Notes under the pieces: model-generated
Database searches by the model: none
What the model was told of the DNA's origin: nothing
What the model saw: the letters and a program-made list of their open reading frames with translations, nothing else
Shown: in pieces, positions 1 through 6,285 of the stretch
How the letters are laid out: every line of letters starts with the position of its first letter
How positions within the stretch are numbered: position 1 is the first letter of the stretch
Assembly (NCBI RefSeq): GCF_009176645.1
Contig: NZ_AP019007.1
Location: 2,418,001 to 2,482,000 of the forward strand
Direction: 5' to 3'
Origin: Enterobacter oligotrophicus
Lineage (GTDB): Bacteria > Pseudomonadota > Gammaproteobacteria > Enterobacterales > Enterobacteriaceae
Length of the DNA stretch: 64,000 nt
Made by a program: the position numbers and the translations under genes

Positions 1-776
1 CCGAGAGAGAGCGGGTGCGCTTTAGGCAGCATGCCGAGCGCCATCAGTGTCATGGTGGTGGGCAGGTTAGCTTTTTCAGCGAACTGGCGGATTTCATCCG
101 CGGCGTTAATCGCCCCGCCGCCCAGATAGAGCACCGGACGTTTGGCGGCGTTAATCATCGCCGCCGCATCGCGCACGCTCTCAGCGCTGAATGCCGGCGC
201 GGGGGCACGCTCGCCCGGCTCCGGCAGCACGTCGATCTCAATTTCTGCGGTCTGGACATCCTTAGGAATGTCTATCCACACCGGGCCTGGGCGGCCAGAC
301 TGCGCAATGCGAAATGCATCGCTGATAACCTGTGGAAGCTCGGCGATATTGCGAACTAAATAGTTATGTTTGGTGATGGGGATAGAGATGCCGTAGGTGT
401 CCACTTCCTGAAACGCATCAGTACCTATCATTGAGGACGGCACCTGGCCGGTGATGCAGATCAGCGGAATGGAGTCGAGCCGTGCGTCGGCGATGGCGGT
501 CACCAGGTTGGTTGCGCCAGGGCCGCTACAGGCCATGCAGACCGCCGGTTTGCCCTGAGTACGCGCCATGCCCTGAGCGATAAAACCTGCGCCCTGCTCA
601 TGGCGCGCCAGTACGTGGCGGATCTGCGTGCTTTGGCTTAACGCATCATACAGCGGCAGCACTGTCCCGCCAGGGATGCCCGCAACCGTGGTAATACCCT
701 GTCGTTCCAGTAAGTGAACGATTAACTGCGCGCCCGTAAAACGCGTCTTCGTGGATGTTGTGCCCGAAATTGCCAT
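1..776 (-). CDS. ilvB: Acetolactate synthase I large subunit (5' part only)
   Basis: ThDP-dependent catalytic subunit of acetohydroxyacid synthase I, which condenses pyruvate into acetolactate at the start of valine/leucine/isoleucine synthesis. About 258 N-terminal codons are visible; the rest, and presumably ilvN, lie beyond the left edge. The start is the ATG at 776-774 (MAISGTTSTK...). The segment RHEQGAGF places the family's catalytic glutamate at residue 60, in the ThDP domain; IPGG near residue 34 is also typical. It sits downstream of the ivbL leader and an attenuator-type terminator, so it is expected to respond to valine/leucine tRNA charging as in E. coli. Identification is by recognition of the family sequence and the ivbL context. 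Confidence 0.95.
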   Translation of the reverse strand, partial: MAISGTTSTKTRFTGAQLIVHLLERQGITTVAGIPGGTVLPLYDALSQSTQIRHVLARHEQGAGFIAQGMARTQGKPAVCMACSGPGATNLVTAIADARLDSIPLICITGQVPSSMIGTDAFQEVDTYGISIPITKHNYLVRNIAELPQVISDAFRIAQSGRPGPVWIDIPKDVQTAEIEIDVLPEPGERAPAPAFSAESVRDAAAMINAAKRPVLYLGGGAINAADEIRQFAEKANLPTTMTLMALGMLPKAHPLSL

Positions 777-821
777 GCTCCAGTCCTTTTATGAGCCGAC
801 TTTCCGGGAGGCGTTTAAACG

Positions 822-855
822 AAAAACCCCGCCCGGTTTGCGCCGGCGGGGTTTT
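822..855 (-). terminator. ilvB attenuator terminator
   Basis: A GC-rich inverted repeat (AACCCCGCC... paired with ...GGCGGGGTT) is followed on the minus strand by a T run. It lies between the end of the ivbL leader peptide and the ilvB start. This is where the attenuator of the E. coli ilvBN operon sits, so it is read as the leader-peptide-controlled terminator. Confidence 0.85.
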
Positions 856-878
856 GGATTCGTGTGTTGATCCAGTCC

Positions 879-977
879 CTACGGCGCATTGCCGACGACC
901 ACCACCACACGCACGACGACCACTGCGGCTGGTTGCGCAGTTTTTAGTAGAGTCGAAGTGAACAGAGATGGAGTCAT
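879..977 (-). CDS. ivbL: ilvB operon leader peptide
   Basis: A 32-residue leader peptide too short for ordinary gene finding. The start is the ATG at 977-975 and the stop is TAG at 881-879. The C-terminal half is VVVVRVVVVVGNAP, which matches the end of E. coli IvbL, and the total length is the same. The run of valine codons makes ribosome progress depend on charged Val-tRNA; stalling there should prevent the downstream hairpin (822-855) from terminating transcription before ilvB. The N-terminal half (MTPSLFTSTLLKTAQPAA) differs from E. coli but keeps the two leucines. Confidence 0.93.
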   Translation of the reverse strand: MTPSLFTSTLLKTAQPAAVVVVRVVVVVGNAP

Positions 978-1010
978 TAGGAACCTGTGTTTGGAATCAT
1001 TGATAGAATT

Positions 1011-1085
1011 TATACAACCACAGGTTTTTCAGCGTGACAATGGAAATATTTTCATCTGCGCAAAAATGCGTCAGGGATCACGTTT
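1011..1085 (-). promoter_or_regulatory. ivbL-ilvB promoter and possible CRP site
   Basis: On the minus strand TTGTCA (1040-1035) and TGTATA (1016-1011) are 18 bp apart and fit a sigma-70 promoter about 34 bp upstream of the leader start. Further upstream, ACGTGATCCCTGACGC (about 1083-1068) resembles the CRP site known upstream of E. coli ilvB. The CRP assignment is inference; only one half-site is good. Confidence 0.5.
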
Positions 1086-1124
1086 CGTTTGTTGAATGCT
1101 GACACTCAAAAAGTCGGTTTTAAC

Positions 1125-1544
1125 TCACTCAATAAAAAGCGCAGGCGATATACCAAAGCGGGCCGCCAGTTTTTTAATGTGGCTCAACGTGAGCTGTCGC
1201 TGCCCATTAAGCACCCTTGAAACCATTGATTTACTGCCGATTTCATCCTGAAAATCGGAGAGAGTCAGTTTGTATTGATCCATAAGGGTTCTTAAAACCG
1301 CAATCCCTACTGGAACAGATTCCATCTCCTGGCGTAATGCGACCATTTCAGGTCGGTTCGCTTCGTAACGGCTAATTCTGGCGCACACCAGATCCAGTAA
1401 CGGGCTACCAGGCTCGTTTATGAGCAAATATTCCACCAGTTCGAGTGCGTCCTGGTAATCTTTCTCGTTCGGATGTTCACCCAGTAAAGGAACAGCGGCA
1501 ACCAGGGCATGCGTTGCTTTCATTGCATCAGCGACGATCATCAT
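1125..1544 (-). CDS. higA: HigA-type antitoxin, HTH protein
   Basis: 139-residue antitoxin of a type II toxin-antitoxin pair. The C-terminal third (about residues 95-139, LSDFQDEIGSKSMVSRVLNG and the following residues) is an XRE-like helix-turn-helix closely resembling E. coli HigA (YgjM), which is 138 residues. The N-terminal part is the toxin-neutralising region. Its ATG overlaps the end of higB by 4 bp (ATGA), so it is translationally coupled as second gene in the operon. It is expected to bind both HigB and the palindrome at 1877-1891 to repress its own promoter. In E. coli the ivbL-istR interval has no such module, so this is an insertion relative to that arrangement. Confidence 0.92.
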   Translation of the reverse strand: MMIVADAMKATHALVAAVPLLGEHPNEKDYQDALELVEYLLINEPGSPLLDLVCARISRYEANRPEMVALRQEMESVPVGIAVLRTLMDQYKLTLSDFQDEIGSKSMVSRVLNGQRQLTLSHIKKLAARFGISPALFIE

Positions 1545-1855
1545 TTCTTCCCCTTAGTGCGATGTTTCTCCGTAAAACGGTCATATTCCTTATGAGTAAA
1601 AACATGGCGCACATAAAACTTTTGGCTTTCAAAGAAGATGAGAGCCACTACTCTGAGATTGTTGTTTGCAACATCAATAACATAATGCTTATCGAGATAT
1701 TTGAAGTTATCTAGCGTCGGAAAGATTTTTCTTAGCGCAGCAGGCGTTGGGCAATGGCTTTTTTCGATAATACGTCCTAAAAAAAGAAGTTCTTCCTTGT
1801 GCTGCGGAAACTGGGTTACCGCATCCAAAATTGCCTTCATAGAGATTAAATGCAT
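1541..1855 (-). CDS. higB: HigB-type mRNA interferase toxin
   Basis: 104-residue RelE-superfamily toxin, the same length as E. coli HigB (YgjN). HigB toxins cleave mRNA at the ribosome. The core LDNFKYLDKHYVIDV and the C-terminal HKEYDRFTEKHRTKGKK are characteristic. The start ATG at 1855 (MHLISMKAIL) aligns with the E. coli start (MHLI..KA). The Shine-Dalgarno is weak and the predicted 5' leader is about 20 nt. Toxin-first order is typical of HigBA. The promoter and operator lie directly upstream. No inactivating change is seen. Confidence 0.93.
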   Translation of the reverse strand: MHLISMKAILDAVTQFPQHKEELLFLGRIIEKSHCPTPAALRKIFPTLDNFKYLDKHYVIDVANNNLRVVALIFFESQKFYVRHVFTHKEYDRFTEKHRTKGKK

Positions 1856-1876
1856 ACTGCATGCCTGCCGCGTCCG

Positions 1877-1910
1877 TTGCCATTATGGCAACGATAACAG
1901 TTGTTGCCAA
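1877..1910 (-). promoter_or_regulatory. higBA promoter with operator palindrome
   Basis: On the minus strand TTGGCA (1910-1905) and CATAAT (1887-1882) are separated by exactly 17 bp. The -10 element lies inside the palindrome TTGCCATTATGGCAA (1877-1891), whose 6-bp arms are perfect. A further TTGCCA copy overlaps the -35 element. This is a good candidate for autorepression by HigA, alone or with HigB. Confidence 0.75.
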
Positions 1911-1949
1911 TAAGTCAACGGGAGACATCATTTTCGCTAAGCCAGAAAA

Positions 1950-2026
1950 CAAAAAACCCCGCCTAAGCGAGGTTTTTATCAGGGTTTTGCGGTTGGTCGC
2001 CGCAGAACACACTGTGTTACGTCAAC
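1950..2026 (-). ncRNA. istR: IstR-1 antisense RNA (antitoxin of tisB)
   Basis: Small RNA of about 77 nt that blocks tisB translation. The 5' end predicted from the promoter is G at 2026, followed by TTGACGTAACACAGTGTG. Those 18 bases (2025-2008) are perfectly complementary to the tisB mRNA at 2255-2272. The 3' end is the Rho-independent terminator at 1951-1977. Length, 5' pairing region, terminator and position between ilvB and tisB match E. coli IstR-1. It points toward higBA and terminates about 40 bp before the higBA promoter. A longer SOS-inducible IstR-2 sharing the terminator is known in E. coli, but I cannot place its start here. Confidence 0.92.
1951..1977 (-). terminator. istR terminator
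   Basis: The inverted repeat ACCCCGC-CTAA-GCGAGGT is followed on the minus strand by a T run, with A/T tracts on both sides. It ends the IstR RNA and separates it from the downstream higBA transcription unit. Confidence 0.85.
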
Positions 2027-2032
2027 GCAAAA

Positions 2033-2061
2033 AGTATACGCGATCGCAGACGAACGCGCAA
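2033..2061 (-). promoter_or_regulatory. istR-1 promoter
   Basis: On the minus strand TTGCGC (2061-2056) and TATACT (2038-2033) are 17 bp apart. They lie 7 bp upstream of the predicted IstR-1 start at 2026. No LexA box overlaps it, consistent with the constitutive IstR-1 known in E. coli. Confidence 0.8.
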
Positions 2062-2121
2062 TTCCGGCACGGATTTTGACGTTTTTGAGTATGGATCGCC
2101 TTCTAAAATTTGTCCATAAAA

Positions 2122-2153
2122 TACTGTTCATGCATACAGTATTTATCTATACT
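2122..2153 (+). promoter_or_regulatory. tisB promoter with LexA box
   Basis: TACTGTTCATGCATACAGTA (2122-2141) is a 20-bp LexA operator of the CTGT-N8-ACAG class. It is followed by a -10 element TATACT (2148-2153), so LexA would cover the core promoter and tisB should be transcribed only in the SOS response. The -35 region lies inside the LexA box (TGTTCA, 17 bp upstream of the -10) and is poor. The predicted transcript starts near 2160 and has a roughly 185-nt leader. Confidence 0.9.
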
Positions 2154-2254
2154 GAAGGTGTTCGCAGTGAGCGAGGGGGCCGCAGTTCTACCGGCGCAAC
2201 GACGTCCTGGCTGAAACGGGTGGTGCCGTCAGTGCCTTAACCCCCTGAAGTGAG

Positions 2255-2272
2255 CACACTGTGTTACGTCAA
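2255..2272 (+). promoter_or_regulatory. IstR-1 pairing site / tisB standby region
   Basis: CACACTGTGTTACGTCAA in the tisB 5' leader is an exact 18-nt copy of 2008-2025, so IstR-1 RNA made from the opposite strand pairs with it perfectly. In E. coli the equivalent region is the ribosome standby site that IstR-1 occludes, about 70-90 nt upstream of the tisB start, as here. Confidence 0.88.
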
Positions 2273-2343
2273 TCCAGGTGCTGGCAACAGGCGGCGGAAA
2301 GGTACGCCAGCATCGTGCTCCTTTTGACCAGAAGGAGACGCGT

Positions 2344-2433
2344 ATGAGCGTAGTGGATATGGTGGTTCTTATCCTCAAACTCATTGTTGCTGTACTGCAA
2401 CTGCTTGATGCTGTCCTGAAATACCTTCGGTGA
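2344..2433 (+). CDS. tisB: TisB membrane toxin
   Basis: 29-residue hydrophobic peptide (MSVVDMVVLILKLIVAVLQL then LDAVLKYLR), the same length as E. coli TisB and sharing LILKLIVA.LQLLDAVLKYL. It forms a single amphipathic membrane helix. In E. coli SOS-induced TisB inserts in the inner membrane, lowers proton motive force and favours persister formation. The start ATG is preceded by GAAGGAGACGCGT, a strong ribosome-binding site. Transcription is under LexA (2122-2141) and translation is under IstR-1 (pairing site 2255-2272). An intrinsic terminator follows 22 bp after the stop. No tisA-like reading frame is convincing in the leader. Confidence 0.95.
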   Translation: MSVVDMVVLILKLIVAVLQLLDAVLKYLR

Positions 2434-2454
2434 TTCAGGTTCAAGTCGCACCTG

Positions 2455-2482
2455 AGAGGGGCGGGCAACCGCCCCTCTTTAA
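2455..2482 (+). terminator. tisB terminator
   Basis: A perfect 10-bp stem AGAGGGGCGG / CCGCCCCTCT with a GCAA tetraloop (2455-2478) continues into TT, directly downstream of tisB and 15 bp before the next start codon. Confidence 0.88.
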
Positions 2483-2497
2483 TAACGAGGGAATGCT

Positions 2498-2944
2498 ATG
2501 TCGCGTCTGTTAATTGAGCCTGTTACGCCAGATGAACCGGGCTATATCGCCCTGAAGGCGGAAAGTATCGCATTGAATTTCAACATGCTGCGCAGGCTGG
2601 AAGAGAACTGGCAGCGCGGTGAAAACCGCTTTAACGCACCGGGTGAAAAGCTGCTGGGTGCGTTTCTCAACGGCAAACTGGTGGGCGTATGCGGCCTCAA
2701 CCGCGATCCGTTCAGCCAGCAGCCACGCGCCGGGCGCATCCGTCATCTCTACGTGAGCGAGAAGTGCCGCGGGCTGGGCATTGGCAAGCAGCTGTTAACC
2801 GTGGTGATGGCCGATGCCAGCATCTGGTTTGATTTCCTGAATACCCATGCGCCGGATGCCGCTTACGGGTTTTATCACCGGGCGGGTTTCACGCTGGTCT
2901 CGGACGAACCGCGGGTAACGCACCGTCTTTTTTGCGCGGTGTAA
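2498..2944 (+). CDS. GNAT family N-acetyltransferase
   Basis: 148-residue single-domain acyltransferase. The acetyl-CoA-binding motif A is visible as HLYVSEKCRGLGIGKQLL (about residues 82-99, with RGLGIG as the Q/RxxGxG/A signature), and the late YGFYHRAGF motif (about 121-129) is typical. It probably acetylates an amine of a small molecule or protein; the substrate cannot be read from sequence. The start ATG follows AACGAGGGA. It lies 15 bp after the tisB terminator and has no counterpart between tisB and emrD in E. coli, so it is cargo with the next gene. Confidence 0.85.
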   Translation: MSRLLIEPVTPDEPGYIALKAESIALNFNMLRRLEENWQRGENRFNAPGEKLLGAFLNGKLVGVCGLNRDPFSQQPRAGRIRHLYVSEKCRGLGIGKQLLTVVMADASIWFDFLNTHAPDAAYGFYHRAGFTLVSDEPRVTHRLFCAV

Positions 2945-3006
2945 CCGGCTGGCAGCATCAGGATGTGAATGTTACAGTTGAGTGACAATTCACCACCCGA
3001 TACGCC

Positions 3007-3840
3007 ATGACCATCACCGTTTTCTGCATTTTGCTGTTCGCCGCACTGCTGCATGCCAGCTGGAACGCCATCGTTAAAGCCGGAACGGATAAGCTCTATT
3101 CCGCGATCAGCGTCAGCGGCTCCGCCACGCTGATTGCCCTGGTGCTGCTCCCCTTCTCTCCACAGCCCTCTGCCGCAAGCTGGCCGTTTTTGATCGTCTC
3201 CTGTGCCTTACAGGTGGTGTACACCGTGCTGGTCGCGAAAACCTATCAGGTCTCCGATATGAGCCAGACCTATCCGCTGATGCGTGGCACCGCGCCGCTG
3301 CTGGTGGCGCTGATCAGCGTACTGGCGCTCGGGGATCACCTTTCCTGGCTTGCCTGGTCCGGCATCGGAGTGATCTGCCTGTCGATACTGGCGTTGGCGA
3401 TGAACGGGCGCATGCAGTCACGCAAAGGGATCTGGCTGGCGCTGCTGAACGCCTGTTTTATTGCCGGGTATACCCTGGTGGACGGCACCGGCGTGCGGGT
3501 ATCGGACACCGCGCTGGGCTATACGCTGTGGACCTTCTTTATGAACGGCTTCTGCCTGCTGAGCTGGGCGATGGTGGCGCGTCGGCGCGAAGCGTCCAGC
3601 TACCTGCGTCTGCACTGGAAAAAGGGGCTGCTCGGCGGGGTTGGCACCATGGGCTCTTATGGTCTGGCGCTCTGGGCGATGACGCAGGCACCGCTGGCGG
3701 TGGTCGCGGCGCTGCGTGAAACCTCGATTCTTTTCGGGGCGCTGATTGCGTTTGTGCTTTTAAAAGAAAAGGTTGCGGGCCTGCGCGTCGCGGCAGCACT
3801 GGGTATTGCAGGCGGAGCTATTCTGCTGCGCCTCGCATAA
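3007..3840 (+). CDS. EamA/DMT-superfamily membrane transporter
   Basis: 277-residue hydrophobic protein with about ten membrane segments arranged as two EamA repeats (roughly 1-135 and 145-277), the usual length of drug/metabolite transporter family members. The second repeat ends AALRETSILFGALIAFVLLKE, a typical EamA signature. Such proteins export amino acids, metabolites or drugs; the substrate is unknown. It starts 62 bp after the GNAT gene on the same strand with a weak ribosome-binding site. A short hairpin (GGCAAC...GTTGCC, 3846-3859) follows the stop. Its pairing with an acetyltransferase could reflect modify-and-export, which is inference. Confidence 0.85.
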   Translation: MTITVFCILLFAALLHASWNAIVKAGTDKLYSAISVSGSATLIALVLLPFSPQPSAASWPFLIVSCALQVVYTVLVAKTYQVSDMSQTYPLMRGTAPLLVALISVLALGDHLSWLAWSGIGVICLSILALAMNGRMQSRKGIWLALLNACFIAGYTLVDGTGVRVSDTALGYTLWTFFMNGFCLLSWAMVARRREASSYLRLHWKKGLLGGVGTMGSYGLALWAMTQAPLAVVAALRETSILFGALIAFVLLKEKVAGLRVAAALGIAGGAILLRLA

Positions 3841-4015
3841 ATTACTGGCAACATTAGTTGCCGTTCTTGTTTACAAATCCTGCCTTATCGCTCTCATTCA
3901 TTCATCACAGTAATGCTTAAATTGTCATCTTACTGTGGTAGATTCCTCGCGCATTTATGGGAATGCGTAGTCACTTATTCTTTATTTCTCTCTTTTGGCA
4001 AAAGTATTCAGCGAC

Positions 4016-5200
4016 ATGAAAAAACAAAGGAACGTTAACTTATTGTTGATGCTGGTGTTACTGGTGGCCGTCGGTCAGATGGCGCAAACCATCTACATTC
4101 CGGCGATTGCCGACATGGCAAAGGAACTTAACGTCCGCGAAGGCGCGGTGCAAAGCGTGATGGCGGCCTATCTGTTGACCTACGGCGTCTCGCAGCTGTT
4201 CTACGGCCCGCTTTCCGATCGCGTCGGGCGTCGCCCGGTCATTTTAGTGGGCATGAGTATTTTCATGGTGGCGACGGTGATTGCTATCACCACCCACAGC
4301 CTCACCGTCCTGATTGCCGCCAGCGCGCTACAGGGCGTCGGAACGGGTGTCGGCGGGGTGATGGCACGCACGTTACCGCGCGATATGTATCAGGGCACTC
4401 AGCTTCGCCATGCTAACAGTTTGCTTAATATGGGCATTCTGGTCAGCCCGCTTCTCGCTCCGCTGATTGGTGGTCTGCTGGATACACTGTGGTCCTGGCG
4501 CGCCTGCTACGCCTTCCTGCTGGTGTTGTGCATGATTGTGACGTTCAGCATGGCGCGCTGGATGCCGGAAACGCGTCCACAGGATGCGCCGCGCACCAGA
4601 CTCATCGCCAGCTACAAAACGTTGTTCGGCAATGGCGCGTTTACCTGCTATCTGCTGATGCTGATTGGCGGTCTGGCGGGCATTGCCGTGTTCGAAGCCT
4701 GTTCCGGTGTGCTGTTAGGCGCAGGGCTTGGGCTGAGCAGCATGGTGGTGAGCATTCTGTTTATTTTGCCGATCCCGGCGGCGTTCTTCGGCGCATGGTT
4801 TGCCGGACGTCCGAACAAGCGTTTCACCACGCTGATGTGGCAGTCTGTAATAAGTTGTCTGCTGGCGGGTGTAATGATGTGGCTTCCGGGTCTGTTCGGC
4901 GTGATGACCGTCTGGACGCTGCTGATCCCGGCGGCACTGTTCTTCTTCGGCGCGGGGATGCTGTTCCCGCTCGCCACCAGCGGCGCAATGGAGCCGTTCC
5001 CGTTCCTCGCTGGCACGGCGGGGGCGCTGGTCGGCGGTTTGCAGAATATCGGTTCCGGCGTGCTGGCCTGGCTTTCCGCCATGATGCCGCAAACCGGGCA
5101 GGCTAGTCTGGGTTTACTGATGACCCTGATGGGGTTGCTGATTTTACTGTGCTGGCTGCCGCTGGCGTCGCGTGTTCCGCATCACGAACAGCCTGTTTAA
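4016..5200 (+). CDS. emrD: Multidrug efflux MFS transporter EmrD
   Basis: 394-residue major facilitator with about 12 membrane helices, a proton-driven exporter of amphipathic compounds and uncouplers in E. coli. The sequence is close to E. coli EmrD throughout, including DRVGRRPVIL (the MFS loop 2-3 motif) and the N-terminus RNVNLLLMLVLLVAVGQMA. I chose the ATG at 4016 (MKKQRN...) because it gives the E. coli length; an upstream in-frame TTG at 3995 is unlikely. Its last 98 bp overlap, on the other strand, the 3' end of the GH5-like gene. A strong terminator lies at 5211-5233. Confidence 0.97.
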   Translation: MKKQRNVNLLLMLVLLVAVGQMAQTIYIPAIADMAKELNVREGAVQSVMAAYLLTYGVSQLFYGPLSDRVGRRPVILVGMSIFMVATVIAITTHSLTVLIAASALQGVGTGVGGVMARTLPRDMYQGTQLRHANSLLNMGILVSPLLAPLIGGLLDTLWSWRACYAFLLVLCMIVTFSMARWMPETRPQDAPRTRLIASYKTLFGNGAFTCYLLMLIGGLAGIAVFEACSGVLLGAGLGLSSMVVSILFILPIPAAFFGAWFAGRPNKRFTTLMWQSVISCLLAGVMMWLPGLFGVMTVWTLLIPAALFFFGAGMLFPLATSGAMEPFPFLAGTAGALVGGLQNIGSGVLAWLSAMMPQTGQASLGLLMTLMGLLILLCWLPLASRVPHHEQPV

Positions 5201-6191
5201 CCGCATGATGGCCCGGCTTAGCGCCGGGCTTTTCACAATCAGGCGCGATCATTGCCTGCAAAAGCGGCTCCGGCGCAGACCGCCAGGCCCCCTCTTCCCC
5301 GTCGTAAAACTGGATATCGGCATTAATCGCATACGGGATTTTCGCCTTTTGCAGCTCGCAGGCCATAAACGTGGCGAATGCCATTTGCGACGCGGTTGGC
5401 GTCAGTCGGCTGGACTCACCCACGCCCCAGCCCCCAACCCAACTGGTATGTCCGGTTTTTTGCTGCCAGTGAAGTGCCGTATTGATGCGGTTTCGGATTG
5501 CCGCTTTCTCCGCCGCTGTGCCCGACGTCCACGGGTATTTACCGTTACTTTTCAGCGGCCCCCACGGGAAAATATGCCACTCCGCCAGCACATAGTTTTG
5601 GCTGTGTGCGGGCAATTTCAGGCTGGATAGATCTTCCGGCGCGGCACGCAGCCGGGGGGCAATGAAGATCATGCGGTTCGCATCAATGTCATGAATGACC
5701 TTAATCGTTTTCTCATACACCCGGTTAAGGGAAGCCACGTTATGGTTGAGCTTATCAGCGGGCTCGTAGATCAGGTCGAAACCGAGCAGCGGCGATTGTT
5801 GACCAAAATAGTGCGCCACGGCAATCCACCAGTTGATCACCTCTTTTTCTGTATCGGCCTTCGGGGCATTTTTATATTCATCAGCCTGATAAGCGATGAT
5901 GGGGATCACGCCGTAGTGCTCGCAGGCTTCTACCAGCTTACGCAGATGAATCAGCCGCGCTTCGGTCGGTTCTGCTGCCACCCGAATACGCACGTGGGTA
6001 ATGCCTTTCGCGCGGAAATCGCGGACCACCAGCGGGTCAAACTCGCGGATACCGCGCTCGGTGCGCGCCCAGTCGACATCAAGGCCCACGCCAAGCTGCT
6101 GCGCGTAATGCGCGGCGGTCAACGGCGGCTCAGCGGCAACGGTCCAGCCGGAAGCAATCAATAACGCGGTGACAATGAAGGGCTTAAACAC
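5103..6191 (-). CDS. Secreted GH5-like (cellulase-family) glycoside hydrolase
   Basis: 362 residues with a signal peptide (MFKPFIVTALLIASGWTVAA, cleavage near residue 20) and a TIM-barrel cellulase-family layout: HVRIRV (66-71), FDLIYEP with a probable acid/base Glu143, AEWHIF (203-208), and GGWGVGES with a probable nucleophile Glu259. It should hydrolyse a beta-glycan in periplasm or medium; the substrate is not clear. The start is GTG at 6191 after AAGG. The last ~33 residues (rich in A, S, P, T and K) are antisense to emrD codons and the frame passes through the emrD terminator, so the tail may be a readthrough extension of an older, shorter protein. It is absent from this position in E. 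coli. Confidence 0.78.
   Translation of the reverse strand: MFKPFIVTALLIASGWTVAAEPPLTAAHYAQQLGVGLDVDWARTERGIREFDPLVVRDFRAKGITHVRIRVAAEPTEARLIHLRKLVEACEHYGVIPIIAYQADEYKNAPKADTEKEVINWWIAVAHYFGQQSPLLGFDLIYEPADKLNHNVASLNRVYEKTIKVIHDIDANRMIFIAPRLRAAPEDLSSLKLPAHSQNYVLAEWHIFPWGPLKSNGKYPWTSGTAAEKAAIRNRINTALHWQQKTGHTSWVGGWGVGESSRLTPTASQMAFATFMACELQKAKIPYAINADIQFYDGEEGAWRSAPEPLLQAMIAPDCEKPGAKPGHHAVKQAVRDAEHATPAAASTVKSATPSGSSVNPD
5211..5233 (+). terminator. emrD terminator
   Basis: Stem GCCCGGC/GCCGGGC (5211-5217 with 5223-5229) and loop TTAGC are followed by TTTT, 11 bp after the emrD stop. The same bases encode part of the C-terminal region of the minus-strand hydrolase. Confidence 0.88.
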
Positions 6192-6285
6192 GGAGTACCT
6201 TGCAAGAAATCAAAAGCAATAACCTGTATTTAGCACGCTTTTTCACATTTGGTGTAGAGTCTGAATAAACTAAATTCTGAGATGA

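Noticed and set aside
1707..2012. 101-codon minus-strand frame over the higB/istR region
   Set aside because: Overlaps higB in another frame and the IstR RNA; no initiation signal or family.
2167..2214. Short GTG-initiated frame in the tisB leader (tisA candidate)
   Set aside because: Only 15 codons, no ribosome-binding site, and the tisA frame of E. coli is itself not needed for toxicity.
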